Shown here piece by piece: positions 7,286 through 14,683 of a stretch of DNA of 31,702 bases (positions are counted from its first letter, which is position 1; each line of letters opens with the position of its first letter). This DNA comes from JBDRLV01 sp043812755 (GTDB lineage: Bacteria > Patescibacteriota > Patescibacteriia > UBA9934 > GWF2-40-263), in contig JBDRLV010000043.1 in the NCBI GenBank assembly GCA_043812755.1, forward strand, positions 1-31,702, read 5' to 3'. Made by a program: the position numbers and the translations under genes. The notes beneath the pieces were generated by a model, which worked only from the letters and a program-made list of their open reading frames with translations, searched no databases and was not told the DNA's origin.

Positions 7286-8269
7286 ATGAAAAACATCCTC
7301 ACAGCGCTACAGCCAAGTGGTATTCTCCATATCGGTAATTACTTCGGAGCTATCAAACCGTTTGTAAATCTTCAAGAAAACAATAAAAACTACTTGTTTG
7401 CTGTTGATTATCATGCCATAACCATTCCGCAAGACCCAAAAGCTCTTCGAGAAAACATCCTTTTTGCGGTTGCTGTTTATTTGGCCTGTGGTGTTGATCC
7501 GCACAAAACAACGATATTCCAACAATCTCAGGTGCCACAACACACTGAGCTAGCATGGATCCTAAACTGTGTTGCGCACATGGGCGAGCTTGAACGCATG
7601 ATCCAATATAAAGATAAGGCGAAAGGCAAAGGTCAAAATGTTACTGTAGGACTTTTTGATTATCCAATACTCATGGCAGCAGATATTTTGATGTATGACA
7701 CAAATGTTGTGCCAGTTGGGCATGATCAAAAACAGCATGTAGAACTGGCCCGCGATATTGCGCAAAGATTCAACCATCAATTTGGTGATACATTCATTGT
7801 GCCTGATGTTGAAATCCAAAAACATGGTGCACGAATAATGGGTCTTGATAATCCTCAAAATAAAATGAGCAAATCAGCACCAAGCCCAAAAAATTATATT
7901 TCATTAATGGATGATGATAAAACAATTGAGAAAAAAATTAAAAGTGCTGTTACTGATTCTGGATCAGAAATAGAACTTAATAATGATAAGCCTGCAATAA
8001 AAAATCTGTTAAACATCTTTTCGCTTGTTACTGAAAAGCCTCCAGAAAAAATTGCTGAGTTATCCAAAGGAAAAGGGTATGCTGAATTTAAAAGCGAGCT
8101 AGCTAAAGCAGTAATCGAGTGGATCACACCACTGCGCGATAAGATTGAGGAAACGCGCAAGGATGAAAAAATGCTAATTGAAATACTGAACAAGGGTTCT
8201 CAACAAGCAAGAGATGTTGCGCAAAAAAAGATGGAGACAGTGCGAAAAGCAATTGGTGTAAAACTATAA
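7286..8269 (+). CDS. trpS: Tryptophanyl-tRNA synthetase
   Basis: A 327-residue class I aminoacyl-tRNA synthetase that charges tRNA-Trp. The HIGH-type motif is PSGILHIGNYFGA (residues 11-21) and the KMSKS loop is present unaltered at 193-197 (NKMSKSAPSPK). GLFDYPILMAADILMYD and PVGHDQKQHVELARDIA are typical TrpRS substrate-pocket segments. The length matches bacterial TrpRS (about 330). It begins at ATG 7286 with a short leader after the rnj terminator and ends in its own terminator, so it is probably a monocistronic unit. Confidence 0.95.
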   Translation: MKNILTALQPSGILHIGNYFGAIKPFVNLQENNKNYLFAVDYHAITIPQDPKALRENILFAVAVYLACGVDPHKTTIFQQSQVPQHTELAWILNCVAHMGELERMIQYKDKAKGKGQNVTVGLFDYPILMAADILMYDTNVVPVGHDQKQHVELARDIAQRFNHQFGDTFIVPDVEIQKHGARIMGLDNPQNKMSKSAPSPKNYISLMDDDKTIEKKIKSAVTDSGSEIELNNDKPAIKNLLNIFSLVTEKPPEKIAELSKGKGYAEFKSELAKAVIEWITPLRDKIEETRKDEKMLIEILNKGSQQARDVAQKKMETVRKAIGVKL

Positions 8270-8271
8270 AA

Positions 8272-8297
8272 AAATCCCCTGTATGCAGGGGATTTTT
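8272..8297 (+). terminator. Rho-independent terminator after trpS
   Basis: A 10-bp stem AAATCCCCTG/CAGGGGATTT with loop TATG and a following T-run, 3 nt after the trpS stop codon. Confidence 0.92.
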
Positions 8298-8304
8298 GAT
8301 TACA

Positions 8305-8313
8305 TGTTATAAT
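8305..8313 (+). promoter_or_regulatory. Extended -10 promoter for the secreted repeat protein
   Basis: TGTTATAAT is a perfect extended -10 element (TGnTATAAT). The expected start of transcription is near 8320, about 14 nt before ATG 8334. The -35 position falls in the trpS terminator hairpin, so this promoter probably depends on the extended -10. Confidence 0.65.
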
Positions 8314-8333
8314 AAAGAAAATTAACATATCTT

Positions 8334-9890
8334 ATGAAACAATTATTTTTCCTTTGTGTTCTGGGGCTTTTACTTTCACCATTTGGGAGCCATGCCGCAA
8401 CGCGAAGCATTGATGTCAAAACAGTTAACTCAAACTCAATGATCGGTAAATTTTCTTCAGAAACCGTTGCGCGATTTACTCTTGAAGCATCGGCTTACAC
8501 TGAACTAAACATGTTGCGTTTGTTGTCCAACAATTCAGACTCTAAGGTAACAGACTATAAGCTGTTTAATGCAGATACAGGCGAAGAAATAACACACGGG
8601 GCTGTTGTTGGTGATCTTATTGTATTTCGCCCGGTTAATTATCCACTTGATGGAGGTGAGGAAATTCGTTTTGATGTACGTGCTGATACAACGCACACAA
8701 ATGGAGGAGTTAGCTTCTATATCAGCGACATCATGACAGTCCCTGTCAGCATATCACCCAATCTCCCTCTAAGGACGCAGGTGCTTAGCACATGGAACAC
8801 AGAAAGCACTACACCAAGTCCACCAACAAGTTCAGAAGAAACACCTGTTCTTGATGTCAACTTAAACTCAGCAACACCTATAATTGAAAACAACCTTAAC
8901 GCTGATCTCTTTTCCTTTTCTGTGACGCCTTCCCAAAATGTTGAGGTAAGCATGATTCGAGCCATGGTTGAATCAGAAAAATTTATTGCAGACAACTATA
9001 GATTAATTGATATGCAAAACGGAAAAGTGCTAGCAACAGGCGAAACTGTTCTTGCAACTGTTGTATTCAGACCAGAAAATCTTTCGCTCACAGCAGATGA
9101 GGAACGCTTTTTTGTCCTTGCGGCTAACACAAAAGATTCTATTGGTATTGTGAATCTGTATATTGCCGATATCCTCACCTCTCCTGTCAGCACCAGCCCA
9201 AACCTACCCATCCAAACTGCGACAAGGGCAACACAATATTATAATGAAACGCAACAAACACCTGCCCCTATCGTAGAATACCAAGCGCCTGCGCAAGCGG
9301 TTGTTGTAAAAGAAAAAGAAATGGTTGCCACAGTTGACACACAGCTTTCAAACCGTCTACGTGGACACATTCTGCTTCAAGTAGAAAACAATGGGGAGGC
9401 TTGGTATGTTGATCCAAAAGGTAAAGGAAAATACTATTTACAGGATGGTGATTCTGCTTATCAAGCCCTGAAAAAATTCGGATATGGAATAACAAATTCT
9501 GATATTGAAAAAATCCCAATTGGTTTTGAACAAAGATTCCAAGTACTTGATTCTGATGGTGATGGCCTTGATGATCAGCTTGAAGAAGCTCTTGGATCCA
9601 GCCCAAACGATCCAGACACAGATGGTGATGGGTACGACGACAAAACAGAAATTGAAAATGGCTATTCGCCTTATAGCACTGGCCGATTCCCAACAGACCC
9701 TGATCTTCAAGATTATTTAAAAGGAAAAATTTTGATCCAAACAGAACGACACGGAGAGGCTTGGTATGTGAACCCAAACGACGGTAAAAGATACTATATG
9801 AAAAATGGCGAACTCGCCTACCAAATAATGAGATACTTAAGTCTTGGAATAACAAACACTGATCTACGAAAAATCCCAGTTGGAGAATAA
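8334..9890 (+). CDS. Secreted protein with duplicated beta domains, thrombospondin-type-3 Ca repeats and paired AWYV domains
   Basis: A 518-residue exported protein with signal peptide 1-21 (cleavage near SHA-A). Two homologous domains of about 110 residues follow; both contain a DYxLxx...G segment and end with P(V)S(T/I)SPNLP(L/I)(R/Q)T. Residues about 340-390 and 458-516 are a second duplicated domain, GHILLQVENNGEAWYVDPKG and GKILIQTERHGEAWYVNPND, each ending GITN(S/T)D...KIP(I/V)G. Between them lie Asp-rich calcium-binding repeats (DSDGDGLDDQLEEALGSSPN, DPDTDGDGYDDKTEIENG). The C-terminal module resembles one I associate with Patescibacteria surface proteins of unknown function; that is recollection, not a search. 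It is flanked by terminators on both sides and is probably a single-gene unit. A cell-surface or adhesive role is inference. Confidence 0.82.
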   Translation: MKQLFFLCVLGLLLSPFGSHAATRSIDVKTVNSNSMIGKFSSETVARFTLEASAYTELNMLRLLSNNSDSKVTDYKLFNADTGEEITHGAVVGDLIVFRPVNYPLDGGEEIRFDVRADTTHTNGGVSFYISDIMTVPVSISPNLPLRTQVLSTWNTESTTPSPPTSSEETPVLDVNLNSATPIIENNLNADLFSFSVTPSQNVEVSMIRAMVESEKFIADNYRLIDMQNGKVLATGETVLATVVFRPENLSLTADEERFFVLAANTKDSIGIVNLYIADILTSPVSTSPNLPIQTATRATQYYNETQQTPAPIVEYQAPAQAVVVKEKEMVATVDTQLSNRLRGHILLQVENNGEAWYVDPKGKGKYYLQDGDSAYQALKKFGYGITNSDIEKIPIGFEQRFQVLDSDGDGLDDQLEEALGSSPNDPDTDGDGYDDKTEIENGYSPYSTGRFPTDPDLQDYLKGKILIQTERHGEAWYVNPNDGKRYYMKNGELAYQIMRYLSLGITNTDLRKIPVGE

Positions 9891-9898
9891 ATAAAATC

Positions 9899-9930
9899 AA
9901 AAACACCCAGCTATACTGGGTGTTTTATTT
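9899..9930. terminator. Bidirectional terminator between the secreted protein gene and rlmN
   Basis: Stem AAAACACCCAG/CTGGGTGTTTT with loop CTATA. It has a T-rich flank on the plus side and an A-rich flank on the other, so it can serve both convergent genes. Confidence 0.9.
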
Positions 9931-9939
9931 TTTCAATTA

Positions 9940-10983
9940 TTATTGCTTCTCTTTTTGAACAACCAATTGCCCGCATGCTGCAGCAATATCCTCCCCCATT
10001 GGCCTGCGAGCTGTTACACAAATGTTGTGCGTATCCAAATACTCAAAAAATCCCTGTTGATTTTTCGCGCCTGATCTATCAAACGCTTGCCCTGAAGAAT
10101 TAAAAGGAATTAAATTTACGCGCACATCCCCAATTTTTTTTACATACTTTTCAAGAGCCTTTGCCTGAACCAATGAATCATTCACTCCGTTTAGCAACAC
10201 ATATTCAAATGTTAGATGATGCCGAGCATTGCCAAATTTTTTCAAATACCTCTTTGCCCAATCCGCAAGCTTTGGAAGAAAATCTTCATAAGAAGATGGC
10301 ACTATCTGTTTGCGTGTTTTGGGATCAGCACTGTGCAAAGAAACAGCAATACGCACATGTGGCCAGAGTGGATCATTCAAAAGTGTCTCAAGGCGCGGCA
10401 ACACACCGACTGTTGAAACTGTAATGCGAGTTAAACCAATTTCAGTTTGCGTTAAAATCTCGTTCAAAGAAGCGCGCACATTTTCATAATTAGACATTGG
10501 CTCGCCCATACCCATATAAACAATATTTGTGATTCTTTGAGAAAGCCCAGATCGCTCGCGCAAAAATTGCAGCCAAAAACGATACTGATCAACAATTTCA
10601 TCTGCATTCAAATTACGCTTTAAACCCATACGCCCTGTTGCACAAAACGCGCAGCGCATTGCGCAACCAACCTGACTTGATACGCACAGTGTCCACCAGC
10701 CTCGCCTGTTTTTCATAAGCACTGTTTCAATCTTGTCACCACCTTCAACCTCAAGAAGTGCCTTAAACGTATCCTGCCCTTTACTCTCAAGCATGTTGGC
10801 AATCTTCACATGCATCCATGGAATTTCTTTTTCAAGTGTTTCTCTGATTGCAAGTGAAAAACAAGTTGCATCTTTCCAACTTTGATAGTCAACAGAATAT
10901 AAAGCATCCAAAAACTGCTTGCGTCTATACACAGGCTCTTTTGGAAATAACTTATTGAATTGTTCTAATCTGGACTCAGACAT
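9940..10983 (-). CDS. rlmN: Dual-specificity 23S rRNA / tRNA adenine-C2 methyltransferase RlmN
   Basis: A 347-residue radical-SAM enzyme. The iron-sulfur motif is CAMRCAFC (Cys107, Cys111, Cys114), followed by ATGRMGLKRNL. GMGEPMSNY is the SAM-binding GGE-like motif, and the C-terminal ARRPMGEDIAAACGQL carries the catalytic Cys337. The family makes 2-methyladenosine at 23S rRNA A2503 and in some tRNAs. RlmN is separated from Cfr by overall sequence; nothing here suggests Cfr. It is transcribed leftward from a good promoter at 10996-11023 and ends at the shared bidirectional terminator. Confidence 0.95.
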   Translation of the reverse strand: MSESRLEQFNKLFPKEPVYRRKQFLDALYSVDYQSWKDATCFSLAIRETLEKEIPWMHVKIANMLESKGQDTFKALLEVEGGDKIETVLMKNRRGWWTLCVSSQVGCAMRCAFCATGRMGLKRNLNADEIVDQYRFWLQFLRERSGLSQRITNIVYMGMGEPMSNYENVRASLNEILTQTEIGLTRITVSTVGVLPRLETLLNDPLWPHVRIAVSLHSADPKTRKQIVPSSYEDFLPKLADWAKRYLKKFGNARHHLTFEYVLLNGVNDSLVQAKALEKYVKKIGDVRVNLIPFNSSGQAFDRSGAKNQQGFFEYLDTHNICVTARRPMGEDIAAACGQLVVQKEKQ

Positions 10984-10995
10984 AGTAATAGGCGC

Positions 10996-11023
10996 ATTAT
11001 AATGGAAATATGCTTTTATTCAA
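10996..11023 (-). promoter_or_regulatory. Promoter of rlmN
   Basis: On the minus strand, TTGAAT (11023-11018) and TATAAT (11001-10996) are separated by 16 nt. The predicted start of transcription is about 6 nt before the ATG, giving an extremely short leader. Confidence 0.65.
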
Positions 11024-11066
11024 GTGGTTGATACAAAAAAACGTATCTTAATTTCCCTTCTGTTTC

Positions 11067-11095
11067 TTGACACAATATAGTTTTTTTGCTACCAT
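11067..11095 (+). promoter_or_regulatory. Promoter of rnpB
   Basis: A perfect -35 box TTGACA (11067-11072), a 17-nt spacer and TACCAT as -10 (11090-11095). The predicted transcription start 7 nt later coincides with the 5' end of RNase P RNA inferred from helix P1. Confidence 0.8.
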
Positions 11096-11235
11096 ACTCG
11101 CGTCTTGAGGGATGTTGGATGACTGCTCCGCGCAAGCGGTGAGGAAAGTCCGAACACCTGTTCTTTTGCAAAAAAGGACAACAAAGTGGGTTGATAACGT
11201 CAACCGGGAATAAGATTGGAAACAAAACGAAAGCT

Positions 11236-11397
11236 GGTGCTGTGTTAGCTTAATTCTGATGAAAGAAAATCCAATAATTTTGAGCGAGACGAAGTTAAAA
11301 TTTTTGAAGAATAGCCATGGCTATTTTGAAAAATTTTTAACAAGTCGTAACCAAAATTATTGGGTTTTACTCTTCAGAATTAAGCTAATACAGTACC
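11236..11397 (+). repeat. Nested palindromic insertion in helix P12 of RNase P RNA
   Basis: Outer arms of 24 nt (11236-11259 and 11374-11397) pair fully apart from two G-U pairs. Inside lie CCAATAATTTTG/CAAAATTATTGG (11271-11282 and 11352-11363), GTTAAAATTTTT opposite AAAAATTTTTAAC (11294-11305, 11329-11341), and a perfect central palindrome AATAGCCATGGCTATT (11310-11325). Four consecutive stems form one very long hairpin. Confidence 0.85.
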
Positions 11398-11462
11398 AAG
11401 TTTTGAAACTGATCAAAGCCTAGGGAAAGTGCCACAGAGACTATACTAGCCGTGCTTCACTA

Positions 11463-11622
11463 GCGTTCAGTATTTGGAAATTGCTAATTAATAAGTACTA
11501 ATTTCTAATGAATGACTAATTATTTAATGACTAATACCTAAATTTAGACATTAAATCATTGATAACTAGAAATTGATTAGTAATTAATAATTAGACATTA
11601 GAAATTCCAAAATACGGTACGA
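11463..11622 (+). repeat. AT-rich palindromic insertion in the P13/P14 region of RNase P RNA
   Basis: Outer arms around GTATTTGGAAATT (5' side) and AAATTCCAAAATAC (3' side) enclose about 120 nt of very AT-rich, self-complementary sequence. Its 3' arm contains TTAGACATTAGAA, the exact reverse complement of TTCTAATGTCTAA in the intergenic repeats at 30507-30519 and 31668-31680. Confidence 0.75.
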
Positions 11623-11881
11623 TAGCGAGGCACGGCCAAATGTGAAAAGTTGCATGGTGTCGCAAGGCTACATGCATCACCCTGCGGTGACGCAGAGGTG
11701 TGGCAAACCCCCACTGGTGCAAGAGCAAATTTGGTAGCTCGCACGATCCGGCTGGCAACAGTCGGGCCAGATAAATGGTCATCTCGTCCAGCCTTGCTGG
11801 ATTAGACAGAATTCGGCTTATAGACATCTCCTTGAGACACCAACCGACTTCATAAATCTTTTTGTGGAATGGGTTGAGAAA

Positions 11882-11905
11882 GCCTCGCATTTTGCGGGGC
11901 ATTTT
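11882..11905 (+). terminator. Terminator of rnpB
   Basis: GCCTCGC/GCGGGGC hairpin (one G-T pair) followed by ATTTTG, about 45 nt downstream of the mature RNase P RNA 3' end. Its position argues against a GTG start at 11864 for the next gene. Confidence 0.7.
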
Positions 11906-11965
11906 GATACGATAGTGATAATAGCACTGTTGCTAAATAACATTTTGGCTACAGCGCCCCTAAAT

Positions 11966-13387
11966 ATGAAAAAGAGTGAATTGTTTTTCACAGCAGTACT
12001 GGTTCCAATTGATTATCTAGCAATCATTGGTGCAGGAGCCGCTGCATACTTCGCCCGTCTTCACCCGGTCTTTGTTACTGTTCGACCGGTGATTTTTGAT
12101 TTACCTTTTGATAATTATTTAAAACTTGTTTCCTTGGTTGCGCTCATCTGGCTTATCGTATTTGCATTTGCAGGGCTCTACTCTACAAAACGCAGAGCAA
12201 TAGCAGTTGAAATAACAAGGGTGGGTTTTGCATGCTCAACTAGTATGGCTGCTATTTTTGCCATATTATTCTTTTCACGAATTTTATTTGAATCAAGATT
12301 TATTGCTATTGCAGCATGGATTCTTGCGATTATATTTGTGAGTGTAATGCGACTCGTTATCCGAGGCCTTCAAAGATCTCTTTTGGTATTTGGAGTTGGC
12401 CTGCATAAAATTGCACTGATCGGAAACAACTCAACAAGCAAAACGCTTATCAAACAATTTCAAAACCACCCAAGACTTGGTTTTAAAGTTGTAAGTCAGT
12501 TTGAAACATTTGACGACAACATCGCACAAAAAATTAAAGCCCATAAAATAAGCTATGGTATTGATGAAATTGTTCTTGCTGATCCATACGCCTCAAGAGA
12601 AATGTGCGTAAAGCTAATTTCATTTTCTGATTCTGAACAACTTGGATTCAGCTACTCTGCTGATCTGTTTACGTCAGCAATTGGACGCTCTGTGATTCAT
12701 ACCTTTGGTGGAATCCCTGTAATTGAAGTTAGAAAAACTCCACTTGATGGTTGGGGTGCAATTTATAAAAGACTATTTGATATTATTGGCTCACTAATTT
12801 TAATAATAATTACCCTGCCGATTCAAATTGTTGTTACAGTAGCACTCTTCCTTGAACAACCTGGAAGAATATTATTTTCAAGACTCCCAAACGGAGAAAA
12901 AACAATGCGTGTTGGACAAAACAGTGAACCTTTTCATTATTTTAAATTTCGTTCAATGGTAAAAGATGCGCATAAATTTCGAAATGATCCAGACTTTATT
13001 GAAAAGTACGGGAACATGCGAAAAGGCACCCCTTTGTTTAAGCTCAAAGATGACCCACGTGTAACAAGGGTTGGAAAATTTATTCGCAAATACAGCATTG
13101 ATGAGTTGCCAGAATTTTATCTAGTACTAATGGGACGAATGTCTTTGGTTGGACCGCGCCCGCATCTGCCAGAGGAAGTAAATCAATACAAACCCCATCA
13201 AAAGAAAGTGCTGACTATTAGACCTGGAATCACAGGAATGGCTCAAATCGGAGGCCGTGCTGACTTGGATTTTGATGACGAGGTGCGCCTTGATATTCAC
13301 TATATTGAGCACTGGAGTCCATGGTTTGATTTATATATTCTGATAAAAACTCCATTTGTGGTAATATTCAGAAAAGGAGCTTATTAG
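11966..13387 (+). CDS. Polyprenyl-phosphate sugar-1-phosphate transferase (WbaP/WcaJ type)
   Basis: A 473-residue membrane enzyme that starts surface-polysaccharide synthesis by moving a sugar-1-phosphate from a nucleotide sugar to undecaprenyl phosphate. The N-terminal half has four to five membrane helices followed by a nucleotide-binding-like domain. The last ~200 residues are the bacterial sugar transferase domain: RLFDIIGSLILIIITLPIQI, YFKFRSMVKDA, LKDDPRVTRVGKFIRKYSID, ELPEFYLVLMGRMSLVGPRP and RPGITGMAQI. The frame is open upstream to GTG 11864, but that stretch overlaps the rnpB terminator, so ATG 11966 is preferred. It is the first gene of the glycosyltransferase locus. Sugar specificity cannot be read from the sequence. 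Confidence 0.92.
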   Translation: MKKSELFFTAVLVPIDYLAIIGAGAAAYFARLHPVFVTVRPVIFDLPFDNYLKLVSLVALIWLIVFAFAGLYSTKRRAIAVEITRVGFACSTSMAAIFAILFFSRILFESRFIAIAAWILAIIFVSVMRLVIRGLQRSLLVFGVGLHKIALIGNNSTSKTLIKQFQNHPRLGFKVVSQFETFDDNIAQKIKAHKISYGIDEIVLADPYASREMCVKLISFSDSEQLGFSYSADLFTSAIGRSVIHTFGGIPVIEVRKTPLDGWGAIYKRLFDIIGSLILIIITLPIQIVVTVALFLEQPGRILFSRLPNGEKTMRVGQNSEPFHYFKFRSMVKDAHKFRNDPDFIEKYGNMRKGTPLFKLKDDPRVTRVGKFIRKYSIDELPEFYLVLMGRMSLVGPRPHLPEEVNQYKPHQKKVLTIRPGITGMAQIGGRADLDFDDEVRLDIHYIEHWSPWFDLYILIKTPFVVIFRKGAY

Positions 13388-13455
13388 ACGTTTAAAGCGT
13401 TAAAAGCGTTAATCGCCTGGACGTAAATTTTAACGATTTAAACAACTTTAACGAA
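13388..13455. repeat. AT-rich imperfect palindrome between the sugar transferase and GT4 genes
   Basis: CGTTTAAAGCGTTAAAAG on the 5' side is complementary to TTTAAACAACTTTAACG on the 3' side, with several mismatches, around a short spacer. It starts directly after the TAG/TTAG end of the sugar transferase gene. It resembles in design, though not in sequence, the other AT-rich palindromes of the window. Confidence 0.55.
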
Positions 13456-13485
13456 TGAGGCCGAAAGCCGAATGATCAAACAGCA

Positions 13486-14580
13486 ATGAAAATAGCAATA
13501 ATACACGACCATTTAATTCAACAAGGAGGTGCAGAAAAAGTGCTTGAGACCATGCATGAAATGTGGCCTGAAGCGCCTACCTACACCTTGTTTTTTGATC
13601 CAAAAAAACTTCCTGAATTTGCGTCGCATGATATTCGCACAAGTTTCCTTCAAAAGATGCCAATGGCTCTTACAAAATACAAAATGTATATTGCACTCAT
13701 GCCAACAGCAACTGAACGGCATGATCTTTCTGAATTTGATGTTGTTGTTTCCTCATCAAGCGCATTTAGCAAAGGCGTGATTACTCGCCCTGGTTCAATT
13801 CACATATGCTACTGCCATACACCAACTCGATATCTCTGGAGTGACACGCACAGCTATGTTGAAGAGCTACGAATCCCTAGAATCATGAAAGCAATGTTAC
13901 CTCCCCTTCTTACATACCTGAGGATATGGGATCGTCACGCAGCAGGTCGCGTTGATTATTTTATTGCAAATTCAAACACTGTTGCCGAGCGAATTAAAAA
14001 ATACTATGGCCGCTCAAGCGACATTATTTATCCTCCTGTTGATACTCATAAATTTAATCTGTCACATGCTCCAAAAAACTATTTCTTAACTGGCGGAAGA
14101 CTTGTTGCTTACAAACGATTTGATCTTGCTGTTGAAGCAGCAAACAAAACAGGATTGCCTTTAAAAATATTTGGATCAGGTCCTATGGAAGAACAACTCC
14201 GCAAAATGGCAAAATCAAATGTTGAATTTCTCGGGCGCGTATCTGACAAAGAGCAAGCACGATTATATGCTGAGGCAAAAGCTTTCCTACACCCGCATGA
14301 AGAAGACTTCGGAATAACTGCAATTGAATCAATGGCAAGTGGTAGACCAGTTATTGCACTGCGCAGGGGTGGTGCAACGGAAACGGTTGTTGAAGGTGTT
14401 ACTGGAGAATTTATGGATGAACAAAGCTGGGAAGAGTTGGCAGACATATTGATTAGATTTGAAAACGAGAAATACGACCCTCATGCAATCTGCAAACATG
14501 CTGAGCAGTTTAGTCGCACAGCATTTAAAAACAAGCTCCAAAACCTAATCGAGACAAAAATCCTAAGCACGAAATCCTAA
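13486..14580 (+). CDS. GT4-family glycosyltransferase
   Basis: A 364-residue GT-B retaining glycosyltransferase. The N-terminal acceptor domain begins KIAIIHDHLIQQGGAEKVLE, with the Gly-rich loop. The C-terminal donor-binding domain has GGRLVAYKRFDLAVEAANKT and the GT4 signature HEEDFGITAIESMASGRPVI. It probably adds one sugar to the lipid-linked chain started by the upstream transferase. It resembles mannosyl/rhamnosyltransferases of the WbaZ/RfaB type, but the donor is not determinable. The last codons (ILSTKS, stop) are already made of the AT-rich repeat that fills the following gap, so the original C-terminus may have been replaced. Confidence 0.9.
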   Translation: MKIAIIHDHLIQQGGAEKVLETMHEMWPEAPTYTLFFDPKKLPEFASHDIRTSFLQKMPMALTKYKMYIALMPTATERHDLSEFDVVVSSSSAFSKGVITRPGSIHICYCHTPTRYLWSDTHSYVEELRIPRIMKAMLPPLLTYLRIWDRHAAGRVDYFIANSNTVAERIKKYYGRSSDIIYPPVDTHKFNLSHAPKNYFLTGGRLVAYKRFDLAVEAANKTGLPLKIFGSGPMEEQLRKMAKSNVEFLGRVSDKEQARLYAEAKAFLHPHEEDFGITAIESMASGRPVIALRRGGATETVVEGVTGEFMDEQSWEELADILIRFENEKYDPHAICKHAEQFSRTAFKNKLQNLIETKILSTKS

Positions 14581-14678
14581 ATCCTAAATAATATAAAAAT
14601 ACTAATTTCAAAATTCAAAACCTTGGTTTAGAAAATTTGAATTTTGGATATATAAGATTGTTTAGAATTTAGTATTTC
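14558..14678. repeat. AT-rich palindromic repeat, overlapping the 3' end of the GT4 gene
   Basis: It begins AAGCACGAAATCC, CTAAATCCTAAATAAT, then contains AAAATTCAAAACC / GGTTTAGAAAATTTG and closes with GAATTTAGTATT, which pairs with AATACTAATTTC. The unit AAGCACGAAAT is shared on the other strand with the repeat at 30501-30627. It fills the whole gap between the two glycosyltransferase genes. Confidence 0.7.
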
Positions 14679-14683
14679 CCACT

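Larger units (their letters stand above)
11102..11838 (+). ncRNA. rnpB: RNase P RNA, with two long palindromic insertions
   Basis: The RNA subunit of RNase P, which removes 5' leaders from pre-tRNAs. Recognised elements in order: P1 5' strand (GTCTTGAGGGATGT), GAGGAAAGTCCGAAC (CR-I), GGAAACAAAACGAAAGCT, AGGGAAAGTGCCACAGAGA (CR-II/III side), GAGGTGTGGCAAACCCC, CCAGATAAATGGTCATC, GACAGAATTCGGCTTATAG (CR-V) and the P1 3' strand ACATCTCCTTGAGAC. At 737 nt it is roughly twice the usual length. The excess lies in two AT-rich imperfect palindromes, one at the position of P12 (11236-11397) and one in the hairpin just after CR-III, P13/P14 (about 11463-11622). The core motifs look intact, so the RNA is probably functional. 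Confidence 0.93.

Noticed and set aside
11864..11965. Upstream GTG start for the sugar transferase
   Set aside because: The added stretch overlaps the rnpB terminator hairpin and has no ribosome binding site; ATG 11966 gives a normal N-terminus.
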